Assembly (NCBI GenBank): GCA_030765045.1
Contig: CM060965.1
Span: forward strand, 146,571,374-146,635,373
Source of the DNA: Tenodera sinensis
Lineage: Eukaryota; Arthropoda; Insecta; Mantodea; Mantidae
Direction: 5' to 3'
DNA: 64,000 nucleotides
In this document: positions 1 through 11,944 of the stretch, piece by piece
Layout of the letters: each line of letters starts with the position of its first letter
How positions within the stretch are numbered: position 1 is the first letter of the stretch
Translations under genes and position numbers: made by a program
The notes under the pieces: model-generated
Told to the model about the DNA's origin: nothing
What the model saw: only the letters and a program-made list of their open reading frames with translations
The model's database searches: none

Positions 1-1051
1 ATGCCTGGGAAGTGTTAGATGACCTCTTCTAAGTATTTGCATGTAAAGTCCTCTGTAATACCTATATTCATAGAATAGTACATGAAATAAGAGTTGGCAG
101 AACGTTATAATGATAGATAACGCTTGTAGAAAGAAAAACGTGAAAATTTGGTGGGATAAATTGAGGCTCTCTGAGCCAAAGAATTGCTAAAATAACAAGA
201 ATGTGGAAGATTTTCCTCTTTGGTCTAGCTGCTGTAACAGAATCCATTGAATAGATCCATTCCAATGTAGCGTATTTTTTGTGCTTTGTCTGCCTGTCTG
301 GCACAATCCATAGTATAGACCAATTCTAAGCGTAGATATTTTTAGCGTTGCATTTTTCCATGTTCCCTTTCCATCAGAATCCATGGGATTGAATGCAATA
401 CGGGACGCTATGTGTGTGTCATAGCTTATCACACTTTTATCACGTCAGTCAAACCCAACTAGATTCGCTCATGAATACATATCGGTCATTTGGACGCCAT
501 GCAACGTTTCCAGTTGGAGAAATCATTTTCTAATTCTTCTTCCATTCAGAAAATAACTTCTCTTCCTAGCCAGAAGGTATGCTCCTTCCGCATTAGATAT
601 ACGGAAATTCCAATGAAAGCATTGGACCATTATGGTTTCCTTCTGTTTAATCACCTGTTATCTCTCAGACTGACTTCCTTACAGCGATCAACGAGCTCTG
701 TTCGCTGCATTAATTTGCATTTTGGCATTTTGCAGCGACACGCTCCATTGCATCGCAATTGGCAGAACGGGAAAAGTTACGCAGAATAATTTAAATCATT
801 CTCATTTAATTGGATCAATCATGTGTAAAATCTATCAATCAAAGCCATGATTGATTGAGAAGTTATTAAATTTCTTTATCAAAAAAGCGTTAAGGTATAT
901 TCCCAGTCCACATTAGAAATATTTTGAAAAAACAATTACATAATTTTGTGGTTTGGAGTGTCTCCCCAAATACAAACAAACCTTAAAGTTGAAAATTTTG
1001 GAACTGAGTTAGGAATGCAAGATGGATGAGTTCTGCGATTGATATACAAAA
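1..1051. other. No gene recognised
   Basis: The longest open frame is 99 codons (490-789, plus strand). It has biased, low-information composition and no motif I recognise, so I do not call it a gene. No repeat structure stands out by eye. Confidence 0.5.
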
Positions 1052-1061
1052 TGTACGTAAA

Positions 1062-1401
1062 AGCTAAGAAAAACTAAATTAAGTCCCACCACAACAGCCC
1101 ATGAAGAGCCAAGCCTTACCGCCCAGCTGCTGCGTCCCCCGCCTCGGCCCATTGGTGGGGTGCAGTATTGGAGGGTGATACGTGGTCAGCGTCCCGATCC
1201 CTCCCGGCCAGTTATGCGGTCTTCACGACCTGGGGCTGCTACTTTTCCATCAAGTAGTTCCTCAATTGGACTAACGAGGCTGAGTGCACCCCGTGCCAGG
1301 TCTCCCAGAGGGGATAAAATTCCCATGCTGGTACCGGGGATCGAACCCGGGTCCTCCACACTAGAGGCAAGCGCACTACCAACTGTGCTTCGGAGGCGGT
1401 C
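1062..1401 (-). mobile_element. tRNA-derived SINE, family III, full copy
   Basis: On the minus strand the element begins with a tRNA-like head: A-box-like CAGTTGGTAGTGCGC and B-box GGGTTCGATCC. A roughly 250-bp unrelated body follows. It is flanked by the direct repeat TGTACGTAAA at 1052-1061 and 1402-1411, a target-site duplication that fixes both ends. The body recurs on the plus strand near 17.8-18.14 kb and, cut short, at 29.49-29.60 kb. SINEs of this type use a pol III promoter and borrow LINE enzymes; that is family knowledge. The short ORFs overlapping it are not genes. Confidence 0.85.
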
Positions 1402-1862
1402 TGTACGTAAATAGCACATGACAAGATTCATTTCATTAGCACTGAAAACAGCATTAAATAAACAAACATTGGACTTTCATTCGCTTTTAAGTGTTGTTTT
1501 TGTTTTCATATTCTTATTGTATACTGTCAAGTGAATTCAGTGCCATATAGTATAATGCATGAAGCATTTTTTTTTTGGGGGGGGGGGGGAGGTGAGTAAT
1601 CGAAACATAGTAGCACTTCACATATTTGAGCACCTTATTTCGAACTTTCCATTGTTATTTTAAATTAAACCGCACTCACTACAAATGGTAAATAAGGTTC
1701 GTGGGTCCATTTAGGCCTATTGGGCTGGTAAAGGTTAAATCCTGCTCAGACCAAGCATTTATTTGCTAATGTTACATGGTGACTAATGAAAGCCCATTAC
1801 ACCGATGGCTACATATGAATATTTAGGTTTAGAAGATAGTGTCGCCCTTTAACAGCGGGATT

Positions 1863-1924
<62 letters not shown>

Positions 1925-1929
1925 CGCGC
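1863..1929. repeat. (GT)n followed by (GC)n microsatellite
   Basis: About 25 GT units pass directly into a short alternating GC/CG run. Alternating purine-pyrimidine tracts of this kind can adopt Z-DNA. Nothing around it suggests a gene. Confidence 0.95.
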
Positions 1930-3241
1930 CCGGATGTGGGTTTGTATTAGCCCTTGTATAACTTTGTAGGTACCTACTTCATTTTTGCATAGTATAGCTT
2001 TTCTTGCTCTTTAGTTTAAGCATCCTGTCATTGCCTCTGCAATGGAATGCAGTGGATAAGTTATGTTGCTGCTGTATTTCTAAACATGTGAATTATAAAG
2101 AAGAAAGTTAGTGCATCAGCTTGTCTACCGTATGAATACTAATATTTTACCTATTTCCTTGACATGTGGATAACGTGTCTACCTCATATTCCAGAGCTAC
2201 AGTTTGTAATTGGTTGTGGTGAATTAGTGGGATATGGTTTTCAGGTTTACTAAATAGAAAAATGTCTAATGATCCTACACCGCACCATAAGCTCATTTGG
2301 ACATAGTTTCATCCATTTCATTCACCCTCAGTTTAAGGAAATAAATTATTATGTATTATGTTATTCGTTTAATACAAAAATTGATGGCATTTTGTATTTG
2401 AAGATCCCTTAATAAACTTATTCTTTCAATAATTGCAAACCACATAACGTTGATCTTCACCTCGTGGGTAAGTTCACATGTTCACCTTTTCCTTGAATAC
2501 AAAGGCAGATTGAACTTGGAATAATTATATGTACGATGTTGACTGTATGAAGAATTGTCTGACAATCCCGTAATTTGATGTCAACCGTTATTTGTGTGTG
2601 TTCCAGAAATCTAAACAAATATTTTAGAATTTGAAACAACAATATTAATGTCAATACCAATGTCATAGGTAGCCCAAAGGTTTCTTAAAAGATCGTAGAC
2701 AGATGTCTATATTGCACGGATAAAAATATACTACAGTCAAACTTGCAATTTAAGTAAAACGTTTGTAATATTAACCAGTTCAGAATTACTTTTTTCGCAC
2801 ATTTACATTCTGTCAGATAAATATTTACTTTAGTGCGCCATCTATACATCATACATACTTAAAGCTCTATGGAAGATTACATATGAGAAAGTAAATCCCA
2901 ATCAGTGGGAAGTAGACTAATAAAATAGTAATCAATTCTGGGTAACAAAGCTGTACCTTATCTCATTTTATTATTAATGCGTGTGCAAGTTTCCTACAGA
3001 ATGGCTAAAAGTAGAACATAACGGAATATGCTTATCAAGAAATCGAATTAAATATTCATTATTTTCAAATTAAAGTGTTGTAAATATTTGACAGAAAAGG
3101 CTGCGGAAAGCAACGGCTTAAAATCGATAAAAGGTACACCAGTACAGAAGCATTCTAACATTTCTAGCTCTGACTAAAAGATACCGTGAAGTGTGGTATT
3201 TTGAAGTATTATTCAAAGTTTCAGACGGTTAAGTGTAGTCA
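1930..3241. other. No gene recognised
   Basis: AT-rich sequence without a convincing coding frame, RNA gene or repeat boundary. The 69-codon minus-strand frame near 2457-2666 has no recognisable motif. Confidence 0.5.
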
Positions 3242-3253
3242 GCTGTGTGCGAC

Positions 3254-3471
3254 AAAAAATATTTTTGTTGTTTAACGACGCTGTTAATTGCTAGGATCAC
3301 ATCACCATCGCTAGTGTGCCGGAATTTTGTCCCGCAGGAGTTCTTTTACATGCCAGTAAATCTACTGACATGGAGCTGTCGTTTTTAACCACACTTAAAA
3401 ATCATCGGTCTGGGCTGGATTTGAATCCGCTACCTTGGAATAAACAGGTCAACTGAGCCACTCAGACCGAC
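3254..3471 (-). mobile_element. tRNA-derived SINE, family I, copy 1
   Basis: The minus strand reads a tRNA-like head (degraded A and B boxes), then a hairpin-like TTTTTAAG/CTTAAAAA segment, then a tail ending GTTAAACAACAAAA. An imperfect 12-bp TSD (GCTGTGTGCGAC at 3242-3253, GCTGTGTACGAC at 3472-3483, 11/12) bounds it. It is more diverged than the other three family I copies (5.36, 34.85 and 57.65 kb) and has lost part of the head, so it is an older insertion. Confidence 0.85.
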
Positions 3472-3483
3472 GCTGTGTACGAC

Positions 3484-4690
3484 GGTCGTGCAAATAAGCT
3501 AGTGATAAATTTTTCTACAAAATGGAAAACAATTGAAATACGAGCTATGATGAAGTGAATGAAATTTCATGAAACTGCATTGTTATCCAATCCTGAGCTA
3601 TGTTAAAGTTTTGTATCTCTAAGGGCATCGGGAAGCTAGTTAAAAATCGGTTCTATAACTTGTACTGAATAAACAGACAGGCAAATAAGAGCGTTAAGAA
3701 GACTAGTAAAAGTATGTTTACTTTAAAACGTGTTTAAGAATAGGTACAGAAGATTAGAACGACATTCTTATATTATATCTTATGACATCAGGAAAATGTA
3801 AATGAATAATTCACAGTAAAAGTCTTGAGGCTGATACATATAAGGTTTTTTTTTTTTGTGGTTCATGTCTAAATACAAGAATTTAAGTAGATTAAAAGCA
3901 ATAACGAAGTATTTCGCACAATATTAGTTTTTGATAACCCTTCATATTTTGAAACAAATAAGACAAAGCAGCAAACAATGATAGCAGCAAACAAAACTGG
4001 AGTTATGCATACCCAAGCACCTTCACCTCAGTTTGGCACGGATGCCATGGCAACCAATCGACGTTCTTCTACGGTTCACTCCTTAGGTTTCAAGCATAAT
4101 GAGACTTTCTTGAATTTCTTACCGCAGCACGTAGTAGGGGCAGCTTACATCGATACCTTTGAAGCTCTTTCTGCAAGAATTTGTTTGTAACGAAGTTTAT
4201 TTCACCAATATCCAGAAGACGGTGCTGCGGTAAGAACAGCCATCCGACTGCTTGTTGCATTCGACAGTTTAGCATGTGAAACACTATACTGCTTCAAACA
4301 TGGCTTCTAAAGGAAGAATTTCGTCTGTTTTTTGTCAGTTTTCGGGATAAAAGTACTGTCTTTTCTTACATTTATTACTATAGTGTAAAACATGGTTATA
4401 ATGAAGTTATGACATCTAGTAGAAATACTGTTCAATTTTCACAGATTTGTATCAATAACCCCCTTACAGCCTAGATTGTTTTTAATGCATGTGTAACTAT
4501 GCAATAGAAAATTATACGTTAGCAAATGCTTTCAGCAGCCAAATAAACTAAAAATAATTAAGCCATGGATTCCAAGATGCCATTGTGAAACAAAATGAGA
4601 AACAAAAATGTGCGGAAAAGTAAGAAGGAGCTTTTTAAATATTAAATTGAGAAATACGTTCCAAGGATTGAATTAGTCATAATACGAGTA
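3484..4690. other. No gene recognised
   Basis: Non-coding by inspection. The two overlapping frames near 3978-4284 lie on opposite strands, are about 65-70 codons long and show no domain. Confidence 0.5.
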
Positions 4691-4694
4691 AATA

Positions 4695-4945
4695 CTAGGC
4701 CGAGCAAAGTGGCATCGTAATAGTGTGTGCTACTCACACGCATTCAGGAGATCACTGGTTCGATCCCTTTTGACGGCGATCTCTTTTGACTTGGGTTTTT
4801 CGTTGTTTCCCTTATCACTTAGGCGAATGCAAGGTGTTTAGTCTTATACCATGATCCTTTCAATCATTTCCCTTTCAATTAATTTTTGCCTTAACTTTCA
4901 GGCGTGCTTCCAGGCACATAGTATATGATGGTGCTGGACAAATAG
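4695..4945 (+). mobile_element. SINE family IV, degraded copy
   Basis: A tRNA-like head with B-box TGGTTCGATCCC is followed by a body with GGGTTTTTCGTTGTTTCCC and AGGCGAATGC. The same head-plus-body order (B-box, then a GGTTTTCC-type block, then GGCGAATGYTGG) occurs at about 10.83, 19.49 and 33.1-33.35 kb. No TSD was found, so the ends are approximate. Confidence 0.6.
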
Positions 4946-5362
4946 CGCGGATGCGTGTGCTCTTTAAACGCAACTTGGGACGGGGTTGTGGTCGCTATGC
5001 TCATGGGAGGGGAGAGGGACGTTTAGCAAGACCGGGCGCTGGGATGAAGAACCTTCAGTATCTATTAGGGACTTCCGCGCGTCTCTGTGGCCTGTCCTGC
5101 TTGCGGCCTGTGACCTCCTTTGAATCCCTCGTTTCATCCTTTCTTCCTGGGTATCCTCAATAGATGTGTATAGATCGCACTTCGCGAGGTGTTCTTCATT
5201 GTATAACGCTTAATGTTTTATAATAAATACTGATGTTGATAGAAAACTTATTTGATATATTACATCTTGGCATATTTTTTGCGCACTTGTATATTATATA
5301 ATTTATATAATTAGCATGTTTCATTATTTGTTATTAGGCATGTATTTATATGTACATTTCAA

Positions 5363-5599
5363 AATTCAAAATTAAATTATTTTGTTGTTTAACGACGCTG
5401 TCAATTGCTAGGATCACATCAGCGTCGCCGGTGTGCCGGAATTTTTTCCCTCGGGAGTTCTTTTACATGCCAGTAAATCTACTGACACGGGGCTATCGTT
5501 TTTAAGCACACTTAAAAACCATCGGTCTGGGCCGGATTTGAACCCGCGACCTTGGGATCGGTAGGCCAGCGTCTAACCAACTGAGCCACCCAGACTGAC
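5363..5599 (-). mobile_element. tRNA-derived SINE, family I, copy 2
   Basis: A well preserved copy. The minus strand starts with an acceptor-like GTCTGGG, A-box TGGCTCAGTTGG and B-box GGGTTCAAATCC, and the acceptor complement CCCAGAC closes the tRNA-like fold. The body contains GTGTGCTTAAAAACGAT and CCGGCGACGCTGATG. A perfect 12-bp TSD, TGTACATTTCAA, flanks it (5351-5362 and 5600-5611). It is a good reference for the family together with the 34.85-kb copy. Confidence 0.92.
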
Positions 5600-5995
5600 T
5601 GTACATTTCAATCTACATGTACTCGGAATAATGAGAAAAATATTAAAATAACCTAAATTTAAGATCTACATAGCCAACCATAATGTAAACTGCAAATAAG
5701 GAAAAACAATTCTATGTTTAAAACCATAGGAAAGTTATAACCAAAAATAGTTGTTAATGAATACGTGTGTAATAAAAATAAATTTGAAATATTTCAAATA
5801 AAATCTCATACTTAAAAATGAAATACTTTGTTCCACAATTGCCTTCCCTGCACCTCCACCGAGAAAAATACTAGAGGCTTCATTGCTCTGATGTAAACTA
5901 TCTTCAGAACTTAAGTTACAATACTACAGAGACTACACTACGACTTGAGTCCAGCCATGCATTCACAATATACTCCCTGAAACAGTCGACTTCTC

Positions 5996-6200
5996 AGTAG
6001 AGGCTGGAAGATTGTGTGACAAGCCACAAGTTTAAGCACATGAATTCTTTGTTGCTACTCGCACACGTACGCTGCAGGCCTCTGTAAATGGGCGTGTATA
6101 TATGTCAGCTGCGCGGTATCGGTTACGTCATTTACTCTCCGTGTCCAACTGACCTGTATCGCATGTGACCACACGTAGTTCTGCGCTCTAGTCATCAATT
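5996..6200 (+). repeat. Dispersed repeat, copy 1 (pair with 10.36 kb)
   Basis: About 205 bp here aligns by eye with 10361-10567 in the same orientation. Shared blocks include GCGCGGTAYCGGTTACGTCA, TGTCCAACT and ATGTGACC. GC content is higher than the surroundings. I cannot assign it to a class; it could be part of a MITE or LTR. Confidence 0.7.
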
Positions 6201-6205
6201 ATGTT

Positions 6206-7592
6206 GCTAAACTTGTTCTACATATTTCCATTTTTTGTTTTTATGTGGCGCGTATTAAAACAAAACATAAATCAAAGTTCCTATTACTATTTCTCGATAT
6301 AAAGCAGAAATATTAAAATTATGAACAAGTATACACCCCATTGTGCTGATCGAACTTCAGTTACTTTGTTTCTTCCGTCTTGTAGTTGGCTGGATATTCC
6401 GCCAGGGTATGTTATCGGGGCGGTTCCGCTACCCGCCACCAGGGGCGGTGTGGCGGTTGAGAGTAAAGAGAGTTGGTCCTTGTCTTGATCCTATGCGGAT
6501 GTGGTGACAGTCACTTGAGTGGGCATAAGTCCTAATAGCGTTTGGTAATGGAGTTTTTCATTTTGCTGAGCGTCAGTTGCCTGGGCTGTGCCTTCAGCTT
6601 TAAATGTTGTTTCATTTGGGAATAGTTTTGCATGTTTAAGTAATCATGTAGATTTTTGTTAAATACTTTGCCTTTTGGTGTAAAAGGGAAAATATACATA
6701 TGATTCGGATTAATATGTGACGAGGTATGTTATCCAAGGTGTTAAAGTTATGTAATTTGCTCATGTTTAAATACCTTGCTGCTGGGAGCTAACTAGGTTT
6801 ATGTGTGACGGAATACTCATTTAATTGAAAGCTCTGCTGTCGATTGTGCCCAAAGGGCGAACTAATGTATCTCCTCAACGTTCCTACGTACAACACGCCG
6901 CCCATTATGTGGGGACGTACTTTTCTGTACTAGTTAAATGGATTAAAGCGACTTTGTTGTTCCTATTCAAAGGGTGGTAATACTGTGATTGTTACTTTTA
7001 TTAAATTCAGTTATTCAAATATTGTGTCTAATACTTGGGGGGGGGGGGGCGGCGGCATTCCTCTTTTTGAAATGGTTTTGCCGATTTCCCCAATATCAGG
7101 GTCCACGTCCTTGGTTCCCTTCTTCCCATTTTGTATAACTGCACCACGCCCACGGTGCACTATCTAGCTACCTTGTATATCCAAACTTCTGAAAGAATGT
7201 ACATATCCAAGTTATAAAGTATTTAAGAACATTGGACATTTTTGGCTGCAATCAACTTAATTTTCATAATAACTCCAGTATCGACGATGCTCTCTTACGT
7301 GTCTTCAGAAATATTGTTTCTTAACTAAATATTGGAATCAACGCTTAGGAATGTTTCTCAGTGTAAAAAAGCTCTCGATAAACGAGTAGTCTAAAACAGG
7401 TATCTTATCTTGGTCCCGTCTTGAGTCACGAATTCTCTGGGGTTAACATAATCAAGTTTCGTCTAGAACAGGAAGGGGTAAATACGAAACAAAGACGTTC
7501 GTTATTCATTTATTTACAATAGCAGTTTAGCAGGTCATTCAAGAACATCTATCCAAGGCGACCGCATGGGACATTTCCAGATTTTAATATGC
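6206..7592. other. No gene recognised; G-run at 7037
   Basis: Non-coding. A GC-richer patch with CCGCCACCAGGGGCGG-type sequence lies near 6410-6450, and a short poly-G run lies near 7037-7050. Neither is accompanied by a coding frame or identifiable element. Confidence 0.45.
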
Positions 7593-7780
7593 TGTGACGC
7601 CCGGCTCGGCGCACAATAAAGAGCGGACTGGGCTAAGGCTTCTCGCACCACTCACGCGAGCGAACACGTGACTAACAACTGAAGCGGCTACAGAAAAGGG
7701 CTTTCCTTCGTGTTCTTCGAGAAAGATCTGGTTATGTCACCACCGGCGTGTTTGAAGGAGTTCGCGAAAGGTCCGTATGA

Positions 7781-7800
7781 CGTCATTCCCAGTATATAAG
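7781..7800 (+). promoter_or_regulatory. TATA box with upstream CRE-like site in LTR
   Basis: TGACGTCA is followed about 8 bp later by TATATAAG. The inverted copy keeps the same TATA box (TATATAAG on the minus strand near 9698-9706) with a mutated CRE (TGAGGTCA). Conservation of the TATA box in both copies supports a promoter role for the parent element. Confidence 0.55.
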
Positions 7801-8069
7801 GGGGCCAGGAGTGATTGAGTTTTGCGTTTACAGACATGAGTCAGTCAGTGTGTCTGTGAGTATGAGACAGCTGTACGTGTGTCTGTTGTCATGATAGATA
7901 CGTCGGTAGTCTCTAATGAGCGTCGAGTGATTTTAACGCCGTTTTAGAGACAGAGAAATTGAAGAATGACACTGAGGAGGGTTACAGGAAGTAAAAGTTG
8001 AGCATTGTGATAGCACGAAAAACTGTATACTGGTTAAGGACGAGAAGAAAACTTTGTATTTGCCATAAC

Positions 8070-8481
8070 TAGGACTCGGATTTTTAAGTAAATACATATT
8101 TTTTTTTTTGCGTCCTAGCATGAACTTGAAACTGAGTTTAATGTTGACGAGTGTGACTTTGCATGTTATAATTATGCTAGACTTACTTCTTGTAATGTGG
8201 AACGATCATTTCCGAAATTCAAGACACTTCTTCGTGATAATCGCGAATCTTTCGGCATGGAAAGTTTAAGGAATCATGTAGACGTAACTTGCAGTACTTG
8301 ATGATCCCTTCCAAGAATAATGTCCGTTAAGTACCACGTACGTTTATATTAGTTAGGCCATTCAGATCTTAAAAATATTTGTTTTAGCACATAATTTTTA
8401 TTTTTAGCACATATTTTTTACATTTTAGCACATAAAAAATAATAATTCTCCAAGTTCTAGCACCTAAAAATCCGAGCACTG
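8070..8481 (+). mobile_element. hAT internal-deletion derivative with transposase C-terminus
   Basis: The ends are imperfect inverted repeats: TAGGACTCGGATTTTTAAG at the left and, read from the right, CAGTGCTCGGATTTTTAGG. The 3' part carries repeated subterminal TTTAGCACATA motifs. Around 8140-8301 the plus strand encodes the tail of a hAT transposase: an RLTSCNVERSF-like block followed by a LLRDNRESF / MESLRNH-like segment, ending in TGA. This is the hAT C-terminal dimerisation region (family knowledge). The rest of the transposase is absent. No clear 8-bp TSD remains. The same subterminal motif style occurs at the end of the 62-63 kb hAT element. Confidence 0.65.
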
Positions 8482-8550
8482 ATGATAATATTTTAGAAGA
8501 CAATAAAGTGAAAGAAAAGTAAAAGGAACGATTTCGCCAGTTTGTTACAT

Positions 8551-8568
8551 TGGTGTCAGAAGTGGGAT
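8551..8568 (+). other. Primer-binding-site-like sequence
   Basis: TGGTGTCAGAAGTGGGAT begins one base after the presumed LTR end. TGG at the LTR boundary is the signature of complementarity to a tRNA 3' CCA. I recall similar sequences after insect Gypsy LTRs, but I have not matched it to a specific tRNA. Confidence 0.45.
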
Positions 8569-9436
8569 TCGTCGAATTGGCACTTTGTCATAATACACAT
8601 AAGCAGGAATCTATTGGTGGACCTAGCTAATAAGGTTATTTGCAATGGAATTGCAAGGGTTTCGGAAAGATGAACGAATACTCCTATTGATAGGTTCCAA
8701 CAGGATTTTACGAAAATGGTTTAAAATCAAAAAATTGATCCATAACTCTCGTTAAATAATTTAGTGTATTTGAAATAATTACAATATACAATAGTATACA
8801 ATTCTGTGCGTTGGTTATTCACTCGCTGTTTATTACGTCCAAATCTTAATATTGCTCTCTCTGACATTTAAAGATAAGAGCATCAGTACATCTGCCTTCC
8901 GTAAGATTTGAGAGAAGTGAAGAAAATGTTCATATCTATTGGATTTTCTGTAACATTCCTAAAGCATTGACTAACTAAATAGATGTTTCTGTTAATTCCG
9001 CTAGAACAGTGGTGCTAATGGAGGGGACACAAGGTTCAGCCATCCCCCTGTTTTGTTCTTCAGTACGGAAATCGATGAACAAAACTGAGGAATGGGTTAA
9101 ACCTGTTAGTACTGCCACCAGGACCATTAAAACAAGTCTTTCTTTAAGTGGTTTTGGTGTTTTTCAGATAGTCGAACAGGACTAAGTGGCGTGCGCGTTG
9201 AAATCGAGGAGAGAGGAACTGTTGAATGCCGACTGTAGCTTTGGGATATTGTCTCGCTGTTATAATGTACTCAATGTCTGAGGAAAGCATGTTTAAGGAT
9301 GAACATTTAATTAAGTGCCATTCGTATGGGTAAATGTGAAAAGCAGTATGACAAAATGACAAAATCCAGTCCAGTTACTTTTCTATCATTTTATATCCCC
9401 TACAAAACTTTTGCACCAAAATAAGTTCTCTTTTAC
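8569..9436. other. No gene recognised between the inverted LTR-like copies
   Basis: Non-coding. No gag- or pol-like frame follows the primer-site-like sequence, so if this is retrotransposon leader the body has been lost. Confidence 0.45.
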
Positions 9437-9957
9437 TGACGTTACACAGTCTGCCATCTTTCGTGATATTACAACTACTGTTTCCTTCTCGTAGCCTTGA
9501 CCCAGTCCTTTTACTGTCTTTCGGCACTTTATCTGTCTCTTATACATTAACTCCGACGATACAGTCACTCGACGCTCGTTAAAACTTCTTCACTTCGACG
9601 CGAAGCACCTTTCACGACGCCAGCACCACACACACAGCTGTCTAGCACTCACTGACAGCCATGTCTGCAACTATCTCTTCTGCTGTTGCCTCACTTCCTT
9701 ATATAGCGGGGATGACCTCACACGGACCTTTCGCGAATCTCTTCCAACACTCCGGTGAGGACGTATTGATCATTTGGTGATCTTTCTCGAAGGTTATGCA
9801 AACCCTTTGTGTTGCCGTTTGACTGTTGTTGTCACATGTTTGCGTGAGTGGTGTGGGGAAGCCTAACCTTGCGCCTTTGTTGCTCTCCGGTCTGGTATGT
9901 GGTGTGAAGTAGCTTGGCCCCAACCGTCCTTTATTGTACGCTGTGCTCGGCGTCACA
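9437..9957 (-). mobile_element. LTR-like sequence, inverted copy
   Basis: Read on the minus strand it begins TGTGACGCCGAGC and shares with the 7.6-kb copy the segments CAATAAAG, CACTCACGC, CGAGAAAGATC, CGCGAAAGGTCCGT, the TATA box and GAGCGTCGAGTGA. The copy is continuous, without the hAT insertion. Its inner end is uncertain by tens of bases because similarity fades near 9437. No TSD is evident. Short frames within it are not genes. Confidence 0.6.
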
Positions 9958-10360
9958 GTATCATTCAGGTCATTTTTTAAATAAGTATTGAAATAAGCTG
10001 TTCAAGAGCACGAAACTTACTTTTGTTGGCTCTTACAGCGTGCACAATGATACAGAACATTTACCGGTAATTTTGGAGAAAGAGCGTCATGGGTTGCAAA
10101 GTTAACAATTAATATAATATTCTTTAACTATACGCATAAACCTAACCCACTGGACAGGCATTTCTTCCATATGTACAATATTTGGATATTAATAATATAT
10201 TACTTGCGGAGAAAATGCACTTGGATTATAAAAATTGCATAAACATTACAAACATATTGTAAAGAAAAGTCATTTTTATCTTCCCAATAGAAGATCTGCT
10301 GGTCAGAAGTATCCTATGGAGCTCAGAGAGAGCCTGGAGATATTACTATCCAAATGACTC

Positions 10361-10567
10361 ACCAGAGGGCGGAGATTGTGCAATAAGCCGCAAGTTTAGT
10401 GCACATAGGTTCTACTGTTGCTCTCTCGCAGTACATAGCTGCAGGCGTCTGGTGATGCGTTGGCATATACGACGCCTGCGCGGTACCGGTTACGTCATTC
10501 ATTTTCCCTGTCCAACTAACTTTTATCGTATGTGACCGCACGCGGTTCCGCGCTCTACTCATATCGA
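10361..10567 (+). repeat. Dispersed repeat, copy 2 (pair with 6.0 kb)
   Basis: Same orientation and order of blocks as 5996-6200, with scattered substitutions and small indels throughout. It lies in non-coding DNA. Class unknown. Confidence 0.7.
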
Positions 10568-10829
10568 CGTATTCTAAATGCTCCGTCAAGACTGGATGCA
10601 TAGAATGGCTCAATCAATGTCAATTTGCATAAGCGGGTGCGGCAAGGGCGAATTACTCCAGTAATGGCTGGGGTTTAAAGAAACGCATGCTATGTCGGGT
10701 GAGCAATTAGTTTGTGATAGTAAATAAATATAAACTATAGCTGCAACCACACTGTTTCACGTGATCATCTAAAAGAGCAACTAACACCTGTACTACCAGC
10801 GAAATGACTCCACGTTAACGTGTGAGGCT

Positions 10830-11030
10830 CGCCTTCTGTAGGTCGTAGGTTTGGTTCCCACGGCTGAACCTCTTAACCCCTGGTTTTGGGGAGTTTTCCT
10901 GGAATCAACAGGCGAATGTTGGGAAGGATATTTAAACACCCGCAAATTTCCTATCCCTTCGTTTCATGTTATATGGCTTTTCAGAATTTTGTGTTGCTGC
11001 GTTGCAGAGGTGGTGCCTCTCCTGGATGGT
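10830..11030 (+). mobile_element. SINE family IV copy
   Basis: A tRNA-like head (GGTCGTAGGTTTGGTTCCC in B-box position) is followed by CCTGGTTTTGGGGAGTTTTC and AGGCGAATGTTGGGAAGG, the family IV body. The 5' end of the head and the 3' end are not bounded by a visible TSD. Confidence 0.6.
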
Positions 11031-11452
11031 GGTTGCGCTCTGTAAGTACCGTTCTTGGTGGCGAGGAGGCGTTGCAATAGTCTGTCCTAGTTGGTCAGCA
11101 GTCGAAACCCAGCGCGCTCCGTGCGCGAACCTCCCGTCTATATGAAGAACTACCTGTACCTGTAGGGACCTGCCCTTGGTGGATGTTCCACTCTGGCTCG
11201 CTGGCCACACGTTGGATACTACCACCTCAACCTTCCGCCTTATCCTTATCCCTTTCCCAGGGATAAATGCGGAATCCCCTCCGGTGTACTATTAATAAAC
11301 ACCTGGAACTGTCACCAAAAGGTTCGTAATTAGTAACTTTGTATCATCATTTACCACACCCGATAAATATGTACTTTGCTTTAGTTCAATCTCTTTTTCA
11401 ATAATGTATGATAGTTCGCACTATGATTATGCCTTGTACTAGAGATTAAGTA

Positions 11453-11561
<109 letters not shown>

Positions 11562-11944
11562 GCTGGCTGGCTGAAACGATTATCGCGAAAGACTTTATGC
11601 AAAGTACATTTGCTTCTGTTTAGGAAGTAGCCCTGCTAAATCTTTATACGTGTATTTTCCCAAGAGTATTATAGCGGGATACGAACCCAAACATGTTAAT
11701 GTCAAATATTTGACTTATTAATACATTTCAGAAGAATGTTCAGTGGCAAATGTTTGTAATTTGTCTGAAAACTTTTATAATTGGGTACAACGAATATGTG
11801 CTACCACTGTTACTTTAATTTAGTGGATACCTGTTTGATAAAGTTGATTATTTTCCGTGGTCATTCCGAATATATAAACGCCTTAAGGTTATATCATCTA
11901 ATGCACGATCGTGCAATGACGAGTTAGTAGGGTGTTCGATAATC

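Larger units (their letters stand above)
7593..8549 (+). mobile_element. LTR-like sequence, interrupted by a hAT derivative
   Basis: Starts TGTGACGCC and ends TTGTTACA, giving the TG...CA ends of an LTR once the 412-bp hAT insertion at 8070-8481 is subtracted (about 545 bp). It carries a CRE-like TGACGTCA and a TATA box (TATATAAG) in the middle, as expected of U3. It is followed within 2 bp by a primer-binding-site-like sequence. A related copy lies in inverted orientation at 9437-9957. No coding region follows, so this is probably a 5' LTR plus leader remnant, or a solo LTR with a chance primer-site match. The pair could instead be arms of a foldback element. Confidence 0.6.
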
